From contig NZ_CP087106.1 in assembly GCF_028583545.1 (NCBI RefSeq), positions 5,749,001-5,813,000 of the forward strand: 64,000 nucleotides of DNA, written 5' to 3'. Made by a program: the position numbers and the translations under genes. The notes below the pieces were generated by a model that worked only from the letters and a program-made list of their open reading frames with translations, had not been told where the DNA came from and searched no databases. The stretch is from Methylobacterium sp. NMS14P. Lineage in GTDB: Bacteria > Pseudomonadota > Alphaproteobacteria > Rhizobiales > Beijerinckiaceae. Shown here one piece after another: positions 38,028-46,956 of this stretch; positions within the stretch are counted from its first letter, which is position 1, and every line of letters begins with the position of its first letter.

Positions 38028-40991
38028 TTACCGGCTCTTACGCTTGCGTTTGCCGCTGGTGACCCGGCGCAGCACGTGGGATAGCTGGTCGGCCGAGTAC
38101 GGCTTGTGCAGCAGCTCGAACCCATGCGCGCCGTTCTCGGCGAGCACGTGGCTGTAGCCCGAGGCCAGCACCACCGGCAGCCGGGGCAGACGACGGCGCA
38201 GCTCTTCAGCCAGGGCGATCCCGCCCATGCCCGGCATCACCACGTCCGAGAACACGACCTCGAACCCATCGCCATCCGTGCCGAGGCGGGTCAGTGCGCT
38301 CTCGGCGTTGGCCGCCCATTCCGTCCGGTAGCCCAGGTCTTCGAGGATCTGCGTCGCGAACTTCCCGACCTCGATGTTGTCCTCGACCACCAGCACCTTC
38401 TGGCCGATGCCACTAGGGGCCGGACCGGTGTCGTCGTCGGGCGTCTCGTGTTCGGTCTCCGCAGCGACTTCCGGCAGGTACAGGATGAACGTGGTGCCTA
38501 CGCCGATCACGCTGTGCACATCGACGTCGCCACCGGACTGCTTGGCAAACCCGAACACCTGCGACAGGCCGAGGCCGGTGCCCTTGCCGACCTCCTTGGT
38601 CGTGAAGAACGGCTCGAAGATCCGCGCCATGTCCGCTTCAGCGATGCCGCTGCCGGTATCGCTCAGCTCGATCCTGACGAAGGGGCCATCCGCGCCTGCG
38701 TGGCCCCGGATCTGCGGCATGGCTGTTCCGCAACCCAGTCGCAGGGTCAGCGTGCCCTCGCCGTCCATCGCGTCACGCGCATTGACCGCCATGTTGATCA
38801 GCGCGGTCTCGAACTGGCTGAGGTCGGCCTTGATGAAACAGGCGTGGTCCGCCAGCTCGGTGACCACTTTGACCCGGGCGCCGGTCACCGTGTCGAGCAT
38901 GTCGGCCACAGAGCGCAGGCGGTCACCCACGTTCAGCACTTCGGGCGTCAAGGCCTGCCGCCGAGCGAAGGCCAGCAACTGACCTGTGAGCTTCGCCGCC
39001 CGGTCCACCGTATCCGACACGGCATCCATGTACCGCTTGCGCCGGACCTCTGGCAGGTCGGGCCGGCGCAGGAAGTCCACCGACGAGCGGATAATGGTGA
39101 GCAGGTTGTTGAAGTCGTGTGCCACGCCTCCGGTCAGCTGGCCTACCGCTTCCATCTTCTGCGATTGACGCAACGCCTCGGCGGTGGCTTCCAGGGCGAG
39201 CCCCTGCTCCTTGGCCTCGGTTACATCGCGGGTCGTGGAGAAGATCCGGTCGCGGGTCGGCACTGCGTTCCAGGACAGCCAGCGATAGCTACCATTCTTG
39301 TGCCGGTAGCGGTTCTCGAACCCGATGACCGTCTCGCCCCGTGCCAGCCCGGCCAGCTCGACCGTGGATCGCTCCTGATCGTCGGGGTGGATCAGGTCGA
39401 AGACTGACCGACCGACTAGCTCTGCCTCGGACCATCCCAGCGCCGCTGTCCAGGCCGGGTTGCAGCTCACCATGCAGCCGTCGATGCGCAGCACGGACAG
39501 CAGGTCGGTGGCGTAGCGCCAGACCTCATCCAGCTCGGCCGTGCGTTCTGCCACCTCGTGCGCCAGCGTATCCGCTCGCTGGGCGAGTACGGCCGATGCA
39601 GTGCGCAGGGCGGTCACGTCCTGGACGAACACGTAGAACCCATCGACCGCACCGCTGGCGTCGTGCCGAGGAAGATACCGAATGTCGGCGATCCGCCGTT
39701 CCCCGTCCCGCCGCGGCCAATCCAAGTCCATCTGCACCGGCTCGCCCGCTAAGGCGCGCTCGATTTGGGCACGGCGCACTGCATAGCCATCCGCCCCGGC
39801 GATCTCCGGGATGGTCCGCCCGACGACCTCTTCCGGCGTCCAGCCAAACCACTCCCGGTAAGCCGCGTTGGCGAACCGGTAGGTCAGCGTGCAGTCCACG
39901 AACGAGATCAGGAACGGTAGAGCGTCGGTCACCAGCCGGAGTTGGGCTTCGCTGGCGCGCAGGGCGCTCTCCGCCATCCGCCGCGCGGTGGCTGCGCGGG
40001 TTCGTGCGGCGACCTCGCGGATGAACTCCAGCTCGTCGTCAGTCCACGCGCGCGGGGTAGCGCTGCATACGAACAGCAGCGCCACGAAGCGGCCATGCTC
40101 GAACACCGGGGCGTTGACCAGGGCTCGCGCGTTGACGGCCTCCAGCGCCGCAGCCTGTTCGGCCGTGCGCGGGTCCTCGCGGGCATCGTTGATGACGACC
40201 GTCTCGCCTCGCTTGAGGTCCTCGACGTAGCTACCGAAGGACCGGAACTGGAGTGTGCCGGCGACGGAGGCAGCCCCACCGCTGGTCCAATCCCGTTCGA
40301 CGGTGATGGTCTCAGCCTCCGCGTCTACCAGCCCGTAGCCGACGAGTTGCACATCGAGGACCTGCCCGAGAACACCACTCGCCACATCGGCCAGACTGGC
40401 GGTGTCGGCATCGTGCTCTGCGAGCTGGTCGCTGAGTTCCAAAAGCGCCTTGCGCCGCACCTCGCCATCTCGCAACGCCACCCCGGTCAGATGCTCGATG
40501 GTGCGGTCGCGCATGATCTTGACGAAGCCAATGTGGCTGCCATCGTCGTCACGCAGCGGCATCATCTCGCCCGATGCCCAAAAACGCTCCTCACCCTTTT
40601 TCAGGTGCCAGCGTTCATCGGGGGCACGGCCCTGAGAGAGGGCCGTGGTCATCTCATAGGCGACCCGACCGTTGGCCCGGTCCTCCGGCGTGAAGAAGCG
40701 TCCGGCGTCCTGGCCGCGCATCTCGTCAGCGGTCCAGCCCATGACGTGTTCGGACCCGCTGTTCCAGCCGGTGATGATCCCCTCGTGATCGGTCACGACG
40801 ATCGCAAAATCCAAGGCGCTCTCGAACACCGCGTTTTGCCGGGCCGCGTCCATGCTGCCGCTGCGAACCCGTTCGCGCAGCCGGCGCACCTCGGCTTCCA
40901 GCTCCTCGCGCGAGAGGCCGCTCAAATCACGTCCAGGCAACCCAGGGTTTTCCTTCGAGGGCCTCCTCCAACTGGAGGATAACCATTTCAC
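38028..40991 (-). CDS. hybrid sensor histidine kinase, PAS-GAF-PAS-PAS-HisKA-HATPase-REC
   Basis: 987 residues with no membrane helices, so soluble. Order: coiled N-terminus; PAS 1 (FAIVVTDHEGIITGWNSGSE, residues ~55-165); GAF (~185-345); PAS 2 (~350-470); PAS 3 (SCNPAWTAALGWSEAELVG, ~495-605); HisKA with VAHDFNNLLT (His ~627); HATPase with DTGSGIAEAD and GTGLGLSQVFGF (~780); C-terminal REC with VVFSDVVMPGMGG (Asp ~913). No output domain and no response regulator is adjacent, so the receiver may be a phosphate sink or act through a distant phosphotransferase. Host-like GC and Methylobacterium-like style suggest cargo picked up from a related genome. Confidence 0.93.
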   Translation of the reverse strand: MKWLSSSWRRPSKENPGLPGRDLSGLSREELEAEVRRLRERVRSGSMDAARQNAVFESALDFAIVVTDHEGIITGWNSGSEHVMGWTADEMRGQDAGRFFTPEDRANGRVAYEMTTALSQGRAPDERWHLKKGEERFWASGEMMPLRDDDGSHIGFVKIMRDRTIEHLTGVALRDGEVRRKALLELSDQLAEHDADTASLADVASGVLGQVLDVQLVGYGLVDAEAETITVERDWTSGGAASVAGTLQFRSFGSYVEDLKRGETVVINDAREDPRTAEQAAALEAVNARALVNAPVFEHGRFVALLFVCSATPRAWTDDELEFIREVAARTRAATARRMAESALRASEAQLRLVTDALPFLISFVDCTLTYRFANAAYREWFGWTPEEVVGRTIPEIAGADGYAVRRAQIERALAGEPVQMDLDWPRRDGERRIADIRYLPRHDASGAVDGFYVFVQDVTALRTASAVLAQRADTLAHEVAERTAELDEVWRYATDLLSVLRIDGCMVSCNPAWTAALGWSEAELVGRSVFDLIHPDDQERSTVELAGLARGETVIGFENRYRHKNGSYRWLSWNAVPTRDRIFSTTRDVTEAKEQGLALEATAEALRQSQKMEAVGQLTGGVAHDFNNLLTIIRSSVDFLRRPDLPEVRRKRYMDAVSDTVDRAAKLTGQLLAFARRQALTPEVLNVGDRLRSVADMLDTVTGARVKVVTELADHACFIKADLSQFETALINMAVNARDAMDGEGTLTLRLGCGTAMPQIRGHAGADGPFVRIELSDTGSGIAEADMARIFEPFFTTKEVGKGTGLGLSQVFGFAKQSGGDVDVHSVIGVGTTFILYLPEVAAETEHETPDDDTGPAPSGIGQKVLVVEDNIEVGKFATQILEDLGYRTEWAANAESALTRLGTDGDGFEVVFSDVVMPGMGGIALAEELRRRLPRLPVVLASGYSHVLAENGAHGFELLHKPYSADQLSHVLRRVTSGKRKRKSR

Positions 40992-41250
40992 ACCGACGCC
41001 AGTCTCTGGAGCCTAACGCAATCTAAGTCTAGATCGGGCCAAGTCGGCTGAACGGCAACGTCAGGCTCGCTACATTTCGCGAGGCGTCCGGGTGATTTTA
41101 GGCTGGACCTCGGACGTTTGGGGCCAGCTGACCCGCCAGCAAGCAGACCTTCCGAAGGACCGTTTTGGGTCGAGACCAGATTCTCATCACGGGTACCAAG
41201 TGCCAGATTTCGGCCACTGGCGCGAGACCGCTATCGCCGGTCCGCTCTTA

Positions 41251-42168
41251 GAGCCCGTCCGGTAAGGGTCTGAGGCGGGGTTGAGTGGCCGGGATGGCGA
41301 TGATTCCAGGAGGGTGCTGAAGCCTGACCTGGAAGCGCCATGTGGACCCCGACCACCCGGCGGCAGCATAGCCGCGTGGGCCTTCGCTATGAAACCGACC
41401 TTACCGACGCCGAGTGGGCGGTGATCGAGCCACTGATGCCGAGGCCAGCGCCCTGTGGCCGGCCTCCGCTCTGGACGACACGGGAGGTCCTGAACGCCAT
41501 CTTCTACGTTCTGAGGGGTGGGATCTCCTGGCGGTTGATACCCAAGGATCTACCGCCGCGCTCGACCACGTTCGGCTACTTCAGCCGCTGGCGCGACACA
41601 GGGCTGTTTGGCCGGATCAACCACCACCTGGTCATGGCCGATCGCGAGCGAGTCGGACGGGAAGCCTCACCATCTGCCGCGGTCCTCGACAGCCAAAGCA
41701 TCAAGACGACGGAGAGCGGCGGCCCGCGCGGCTACGATGCCGGCAAGAGGGTCAAGGGGCGCAAGCGCCAAGCGCTGGTCGACATGGACGGGCGCGCGCT
41801 CGTCCTCGATCCTCAGCCTGCCGACGTACAGGACCGCGACGGAGCCGTGCCGGTGCTGCGCCTGTCGCGTCGGACCTTCCCGTTCATCGCCAAAGCCTTC
41901 GCCGATGCAGGCTATGCCGGCAACAGACCGGCGACCGCCACGATCATCACGGTCGAGATCGTGCGCAAGCCGCCCCATCAAGTCGGCTTTGCCGTGCATC
42001 CACGCCGCTGGGTGGTCGAACGGTTCTTCGCCTGGATCAGCCGCAATCGCCGCCTCTGGAAGGACCCAGAGGCGACTATCGCCTCGGCCAGAGCATTCCT
42101 CTACGCAGCAGCCGTCATGATCCTCGTCAGGCGACTGGCCCGCTCAGCCTGACTTCTCGGACGGACTC
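41251..42168 (+). mobile_element. IS5-family insertion sequence, 918 bp, complete
   Basis: Imperfect 16 bp terminal inverted repeats start GAGCCCGTCCGGTAAG (left) and GAGTCCGTCCGAGAAG (right, inverted); 13 of 16 match. It is flanked by the 3 bp direct duplication TTA at 41248-41250 and 42169-42171, as expected for the TNA-targeting IS1031/IS427-type groups of IS5. It contains one intact transposase gene. It lies between the histidine kinase and primase genes of the island. Confidence 0.88.
41340..42152 (+). CDS. IS5-family transposase
   Basis: 270 residues, single intact frame. N-terminal DUF4096-like domain (YETDLTDAEWAVIEPLMP...REVLNAIFYVLRGGISWRLIPKDLP). DDE catalytic region with the first Asp in AAVLDSQSIKTTESGG, the second Asp in AFADAGYAG, and the Glu in the RRWVVERFFAWISRNRRL signature (Y/W-x-VER). 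It moves the surrounding IS. No programmed frameshift is needed, unlike in many IS427 members. Confidence 0.93.
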   Translation: MWTPTTRRQHSRVGLRYETDLTDAEWAVIEPLMPRPAPCGRPPLWTTREVLNAIFYVLRGGISWRLIPKDLPPRSTTFGYFSRWRDTGLFGRINHHLVMADRERVGREASPSAAVLDSQSIKTTESGGPRGYDAGKRVKGRKRQALVDMDGRALVLDPQPADVQDRDGAVPVLRLSRRTFPFIAKAFADAGYAGNRPATATIITVEIVRKPPHQVGFAVHPRRWVVERFFAWISRNRRLWKDPEATIASARAFLYAAAVMILVRRLARSA

Positions 42169-42321
42169 TTAGCACGTGGATGTGAGGATCGCCTGAGCTA
42201 GGCATAAGGGAACAGCCTACCGGCGGCTCTTATCCGAGTCCTGATGGGGCGCGGTTGGCACGGGCCCGGCATCTGCGGAATAGGTCGGCCGCACGACGGC
42301 GGCGTGGGCAGCGATCGGAAC

Positions 42322-42447
42322 TCAATCGATCCGGTGCCCCTCAATCACCGCCCGGTGCTGCGCGTCCTGTTGCCCCTCGATCGGTGGCTGCATGGTATCG
42401 AGCCAAGGCGGCACCGTAGGCCATCCCCGGGGTCCCGGAGCGCCCAT
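42322..42447 (-). CDS. possible 41-residue peptide downstream of the primase
   Basis: ATG to TGA gives MGAPGPRGWPTVPPWLDTMQ then QQDAQHRAVIEGHRID. It lies 36 bp after the primase stop in the same direction, so it could be the last gene of that transcript. The ribosome site is weak. No family recognised; this may be chance. Confidence 0.25.
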   Translation of the reverse strand: MGAPGPRGWPTVPPWLDTMQPPIEGQQDAQHRAVIEGHRID

Positions 42448-42483
42448 GCGGCACCCCGAAACTCTGTATCGGCCAAGTATGGC

Positions 42484-45153
42484 CTACCGGCGCCCGGCGG
42501 GCGGTTTGAGCGGGCCCGAGAAGACGGACCAGCTATGGTCCGGTGACAAACGGTTTTCGCGGTCTCGGTCGAGGGCGTCTCGCACATCGGGTCCGCTCGC
42601 GCCCTTTAAGGCTCTGACAGATGGCGGAGCGCTGCGCAGGCAATAAACAGTCCCGAAGCGCTCGCCGTTGGACCTAATTTCCTTGATTTGGACGGCATGG
42701 CGCCGCAGCCGTTTGGCTGCGGAGGGCATTTTCCCGAAATCATAGACAGTGAAATCGTCCACGTCCCCATTTGAGTTAGTGCGCTCATTCGCGGACATAG
42801 CCGTCATCAGCTCGCCCAGCTCAGAAAGGTCGAAAAGCGACCGCTTGCCGACGCGGAGAGTTTCCAGCGCACCTTGCATATGCCGGTCCCACGGCGGCAG
42901 GCCCGCAATTTGGGCCTCGCGCTTCTCACGCGAGACCGGCGGCGGCACTGCCGGATGGTATCGGGACACGTCCCGGCCTTTGAGGTAGCGCCAGAACGCT
43001 GCCAGCCGCTCCGGGCAGCCCCGGATTTCATCTAACGTTTCGTAGTAACGCAGCTCTGGCCGGTTATCGAGGTCGATTTGGCACCGAACGAAGAAAATGC
43101 GCCGGTCGTTTTCCTCGATCAAAAGCGAATTGTTATAGTTGGACGACGCAACGACCCGTGCATGGTTCCGAATTGCAGCGGTATCCTTGCCTTTGCGCTC
43201 AACTTCGATGTAGTCACCTTCGACGCCCGGGTCCACGATTTGCTTAATCGAGGAAGTCACCGCGGCCATGTTATGCGCGGTCGAGCCTTCCGGCAGCTCT
43301 TTAATCGAAATTATCCGGCACCCCTCGACTTTCGACAGAATGAACCGGCGAGCCGCCTCATTGGTCATCTTCGTGCCGTCGATTTGACTACCCATGCCCC
43401 GTCCGACGCCATCGAACATGGAGATGAGCATCTGAATATAAGTCGATTTCCCAACGCCGCTTTCGCCCACCAGCAGCAGCATGTGGCCGGGACGTTTCCC
43501 CGTCTGGACCATGTAGGCTAGGGTATCCAGCTCATAATTTGCCAGCTCCCCGAAGACGCGCCGGGTAAATTCCAGAATGGTGTCCACGTCTCGATGGGCT
43601 TGTCGCGGGTCCGCCGCTGGCTTTTTTGCGAAGAGCTGTACGCGCGGCAAAAACCGCATATTCACTTCGCGGGTGACCGAGCCATCCGGGTTTTCCTCGG
43701 CTACAACCTCGCCCCGAGCGTGCAGCGGGCTTCGAGTTTCGCCGGTGTAGAAAATGTCTCGGTGGCCGCGCTCCAGGTCTCGGAGAAATTCCCACATCCC
43801 GTGCTTTGGATCAGCCCATCGCTCAACCGACCGAAGCTCTTGCACAAGGTCGATATCCTGTTGGGTTGTTTCGTGGCGCCACCAATCCTGCACCGGCCAT
43901 TCTCGGCTTGGGTCCCATATCGTGCGCATCTGCATGGCCTTGGTGCCCGTGCGCGTGTTCACGTGGCCGAAGACGTAGCGAGACCGCACCTTGTCGAGTA
44001 GGTCGGCCGCAGCGTCCCGTTTTTTGGCCTTCTCGGCTCGGATTTCTCGCATATCGGCCGGCCCGGCGCCGGCAAACTCGACCCGGGCAGAGGCGAAGAC
44101 ACCGGCCCGCTTGAAACGCCGGTCGAGGCTGTGGCGGTCCACGCGGACGCCGCGGCCCAAGCTGTCCCAGCACTTCCAGAAATATTCATCGGGGCACCAG
44201 TCCGGGTCTTCGCAGGCCCATGACGCCACGTGTTCCACGTTGTCGTCCGCCTCCGCGCCGAGCGCCGCACGGATGGCCGCCAGCATGGACACGAATTCGT
44301 CCCGGCTCTCGAAATTCTCCGCATTGTTCGGGATGCGGTCGAGGCCGTCGAAAATATCCCGTACCGGGAAAATCGGGTCTTCGGCCGAATAATCCCGTTC
44401 CTCGCCCGGCGTGCGCCCGCCGGTCGCGCGCGTGATTTCCCCGCCTTCCGCCTCTAGCAGCTCGCGGAAAACCTCGACAAAGCGCGCCACGTCGGAATTG
44501 CTGATGCGCTCGATTTCGTCCGACTGGAAAAGGTCCGCAAGGTCCCAATCCGGATGCCAGCCGTACAGGTCGCCGCTCGGGTGCGTCCCGGCAATGAGGT
44601 ATTGCAGGCCGGTGCCGATAATGTCGATTTTATGCAGCGCGTGGCGCTCATCCTCGCCTTTCAGGCGGTAGGACAAATGCCGGCCGCGGACCAGCTCGGC
44701 TTCGTCGCCCGGGTTTGTGCAGCGGAACGCGTACAGCCGGCGCGGCCCAGTGCCCCGGGTGCGCTCGGCGTAGCAAGCCTTATCCCCGAACGTGAGGCTC
44801 AACGCGCGCTCGACCAGCCGGCGGGCGTCCTCCGTCTCGGCGTCGCTGTCGATACCGGGTGCGAAGCGGCCGAGAATGCCGACGTTGGGCGTGGGCCACG
44901 CCTCGATCGCAGCCAACTCCCTTTTTGGCACCCCGTCGCTGGTGTAGCCGCCGCCAAGCCCGCGCCAGTCGTCGGACCGGGAATTATAACGGCCAGGGGC
45001 TTTTCCTAGGACGCCTTCGTCTAAATCACCCACGCCAGAAATCTTGGCGTCAACGGGCGCAATCGGGAGCAAGGCACGGGCCGGAATACCGGCTTCGCGA
45101 AAACGATGTGTTGCCTCGCCAAAATTCGACGTTGACTTGCCACGGTCCTTCAT
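42484..45153 (-). CDS. Prim-Pol / primase-helicase replication protein (DUF5906-type helicase)
   Basis: 889 residues. The N-terminal third resembles a bifunctional primase-polymerase (archaeo-eukaryotic primase fold): NVGILGRFAPGIDSDAE gives the DxD-like acidic pair, and LIAGTHPSGDLYGWH resembles the conserved third motif. The C-terminal part is a superfamily-3-like helicase of the DUF5906 type: Walker A LLLVGESGVGKST near residues 555-570, then IISIKELPEGS, SSNYNNSLLIEENDRRIFFV (sensor/arginine finger-like). Such proteins initiate replication of satellites, plasmids and P4-type phages. It fits as initiator for the iteron array 5 kb away. First residues MKDRGKSTSNFGEATHRF. Confidence 0.88.
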   Translation of the reverse strand: MKDRGKSTSNFGEATHRFREAGIPARALLPIAPVDAKISGVGDLDEGVLGKAPGRYNSRSDDWRGLGGGYTSDGVPKRELAAIEAWPTPNVGILGRFAPGIDSDAETEDARRLVERALSLTFGDKACYAERTRGTGPRRLYAFRCTNPGDEAELVRGRHLSYRLKGEDERHALHKIDIIGTGLQYLIAGTHPSGDLYGWHPDWDLADLFQSDEIERISNSDVARFVEVFRELLEAEGGEITRATGGRTPGEERDYSAEDPIFPVRDIFDGLDRIPNNAENFESRDEFVSMLAAIRAALGAEADDNVEHVASWACEDPDWCPDEYFWKCWDSLGRGVRVDRHSLDRRFKRAGVFASARVEFAGAGPADMREIRAEKAKKRDAAADLLDKVRSRYVFGHVNTRTGTKAMQMRTIWDPSREWPVQDWWRHETTQQDIDLVQELRSVERWADPKHGMWEFLRDLERGHRDIFYTGETRSPLHARGEVVAEENPDGSVTREVNMRFLPRVQLFAKKPAADPRQAHRDVDTILEFTRRVFGELANYELDTLAYMVQTGKRPGHMLLLVGESGVGKSTYIQMLISMFDGVGRGMGSQIDGTKMTNEAARRFILSKVEGCRIISIKELPEGSTAHNMAAVTSSIKQIVDPGVEGDYIEVERKGKDTAAIRNHARVVASSNYNNSLLIEENDRRIFFVRCQIDLDNRPELRYYETLDEIRGCPERLAAFWRYLKGRDVSRYHPAVPPPVSREKREAQIAGLPPWDRHMQGALETLRVGKRSLFDLSELGELMTAMSANERTNSNGDVDDFTVYDFGKMPSAAKRLRRHAVQIKEIRSNGERFGTVYCLRSAPPSVRALKGASGPDVRDALDRDRENRLSPDHSWSVFSGPLKPPAGRR

Positions 45154-45230
45154 TAATTTGGCTTTCGGTTGCTGGAGTGGGCTTTGGGAAAGGTCCGTGC
45201 TCAGCGCGCCTTGGGGGCGGGGGTGTTATC

Positions 45231-45653
45231 CTAGCGGGTACGCCCCCGTTCTGTTTTCTGCGCCTTGACCGCTTCAAGGCGATTGGCGAGCGCAGTATTC
45301 ACGAACCGCTCACGTCGCTCGACATTCGCCAGCGTGACGCCGGGCAATCTCGGTCGGTCCTTCGCGCCGTGGGCTTCCAGCGTTTCAAGCAAGTCGTAAT
45401 AAACGTCAGAAGATGGAGACATGCCCCAAGCGCACACCCAGTGCTCCGGTGCGGCTTCGGGCCAAATCGGATCCTTTACCGCCTTGCCTGATAGTCGGTT
45501 CTCTCGCTCGACTGACGCCCGATAGTCCATTTCGGCGGCGTGATCCCGCTCTACATCAGTCAAATTGTCATCGGAGCGAACGTATCTGACTTCTGAAATC
45601 TCTTTCATTCGGGCGATGATAGAGAATGCAATCGTGTCTTCGTTGTCAGGCAT
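45231..45653 (-). CDS. hypothetical island protein, 140 aa
   Basis: Soluble, highly charged protein: MPDNEDTIAFSIIARMKEIS, then VERDHAAEMDYRASVERENRLSG and WPEAAPEHWVCAWGMSPSSDVYYDLLETLEAHG. A GAGG lies ~9 bases before the ATG. It is directly upstream of the Prim-Pol gene (77 bp) on the same strand and probably co-transcribed. No family recognised. Confidence 0.6.
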   Translation of the reverse strand: MPDNEDTIAFSIIARMKEISEVRYVRSDDNLTDVERDHAAEMDYRASVERENRLSGKAVKDPIWPEAAPEHWVCAWGMSPSSDVYYDLLETLEAHGAKDRPRLPGVTLANVERRERFVNTALANRLEAVKAQKTERGRTR

Positions 45654-45965
45654 GTGTACAGGCCTCGCAAGTTAGCTCGGATTTGTGTTGAGCCGTCATG
45701 CGAAGTGGTCGTCGCACGGAAACGCTCGGTCGCCCGGATCGATGTTCAAACGTATCGATACTTGGACGGGCGCGTCTGGTTTATCCCAGGTCTCGGTCCG
45801 GTAAAAGATGTTTTGCAAACAACTTGTTGAGCGTCAAATGGCGTATGACCATGGAAGATGCTCAAAAAGATTTGCGATGAATTGAGCGGCCAGCCAGTGA
45901 AAAGGGGCCCTGCGAGCGCCCCTTTGATGAATGTCGGTGATTTGCTTGCGGTTGAGGTTCGAATT
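45654..45965. other. intergenic region upstream of the 140-aa island gene
   Basis: About 310 bp with lower GC (roughly 50%). It contains a hairpin terminator for the upstream gene at 45900-45924 and presumably the promoter of the replication operon. Short frames here are unconvincing. Confidence 0.45.
45900..45924 (-). terminator. terminator-like hairpin
   Basis: An 8 bp stem AAAGGGGC/GCCCCTTT with a 9 nt loop lies 42 bp past the stop of the 45966-46346 gene. The stem itself ends in TTT on the minus strand; the stem is nearly symmetric, so it could act in both directions. Confidence 0.5.
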
Positions 45966-46346
45966 TCACTCCCTCTCAAACGGCACGGTGACGATCATTT
46001 CCGCGGTCTCTGAGCGGTAAAGCGTGATCCGGTCGGCTGTGCGAAAGGCAAATGTGCCGGCCGGAAGCTGCGGGCTAAGCGCAAATGAGCCTTCGCCCAT
46101 TTCCAGGACGTGCCCGGTACGAATACCCTTGCGGACGATCCGGGCGAGGCTCCGAGCGATGAAGTCTGGCGGCAGATTTTCGGGGCCAGCACCGAGCACC
46201 CCGTCCACCGGATGGCCATGCGTGCGGTAAGTGCGCAGTCTGGCGTTTTCGATGCCGGCGACGTGCCGCGGTGGGGCTCTGAGTGTCGGTGCCGGAGAAC
46301 TCCCGGAGGCTGGGTTATTGCGCGCGGCGGGCTGTGGGTTTTTCAT
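45966..46346 (-). CDS. hypothetical island protein, 126 aa
   Basis: The N-terminus is Pro/Ala/Asn-rich and probably disordered (MKNPQPAARNNPASG). The folded part has HPVDGVLGAGPENLPPDFIARSLARIVRKGIRTGHVLEMGEGSFALSP and ends ITLYRSETAEMIVTVPFERE. The start could be 27 bases further upstream (46373). It lies between the AlpA-like gene and the replication operon, on the same strand. Family not recognised. Confidence 0.55.
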   Translation of the reverse strand: MKNPQPAARNNPASGSSPAPTLRAPPRHVAGIENARLRTYRTHGHPVDGVLGAGPENLPPDFIARSLARIVRKGIRTGHVLEMGEGSFALSPQLPAGTFAFRTADRITLYRSETAEMIVTVPFERE

Positions 46347-46556
46347 GGGCGTACCGTTCCCTTGTCGTACCAAGGCTGTGCGGTAGGCGCCGGGCCGTCG
46401 TCGGAAGCATTGGCCGGCGCCGCTTCAGCGGTGTAGCGGCACGATCGCGCTTAGACCGTCGCTCACGGCTGTCGAGGCGGCCTCAAGGCGAGGGAAGGGG
46501 CATCCTCGCGTCTGTGGCCGGGGAAGGCGCTGTGAGGGGCTGTACCGCCCGCTGCA

Positions 46557-46802
46557 TCAGCCTGCGCGTTGTGTGATGAAGTCCACCAAGGCGCCTTGCT
46601 GCCAGCCGAGCTTGCTGCCGCTCAGCCGCACCGCCTTGGGGACCTTGCCGGCTCGGTTGAGGCGAAGCCAGTGCTGGACAGAGAAACCACAGAAGGCGGC
46701 AGCCTCTGCAGCGCCGACAACCCGCTTGCGCGCCATCTCGGGCGGCAGGCTGTCGAGATAGGCGCGGGCTACCGCTTCACTCCGTTGAGTAGGACGGGAC
46801 AT
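46557..46802 (-). CDS. AlpA-like / helix-turn-helix DNA-binding protein (excisionase-regulator)
   Basis: 81 residues. RKRVVGAAEAAAFCGFSVQHWLRLNRAGKVPKAVRLSGSKLGWQQGALVDFITQRAG is the MerR-like winged helix of the AlpA/excisionase group (AAxFxGxSxxxxxRxxxxGxxPxxxRxxxxxxGWxxxxxxxWI). These small proteins control integrase expression and excision in P4-like elements. A GGAG at proper distance sets the start at 46802. Located next to the integrase. Confidence 0.85.
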   Translation of the reverse strand: MSRPTQRSEAVARAYLDSLPPEMARKRVVGAAEAAAFCGFSVQHWLRLNRAGKVPKAVRLSGSKLGWQQGALVDFITQRAG

Positions 46803-46956
46803 TCTCTCGCTCCGGGCCTCACAACACCGTGAGGCTTGGGGCAAGCTGCCGCCTGTGAGGGTCGTTTGCAAGCAAAATTTTGAACTGGTGGCGTGGATGT
46901 TCTGGCTACGATGGGTGGGATGGCGGTATCTATTGTAGCCAGCTTTTGGCGGTGGC

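Noticed and set aside
37677..38084. 135-codon plus-strand frame after the iterons
   Set aside because: GTG start, overlaps the 3' end of the kinase gene on the other strand, no motif.
45858..46013. 51-codon plus-strand frame with fairly protein-like text
   Set aside because: Runs through a terminator-like hairpin and into the antisense of the 45966-46346 gene; ribosome site too close to the ATG.
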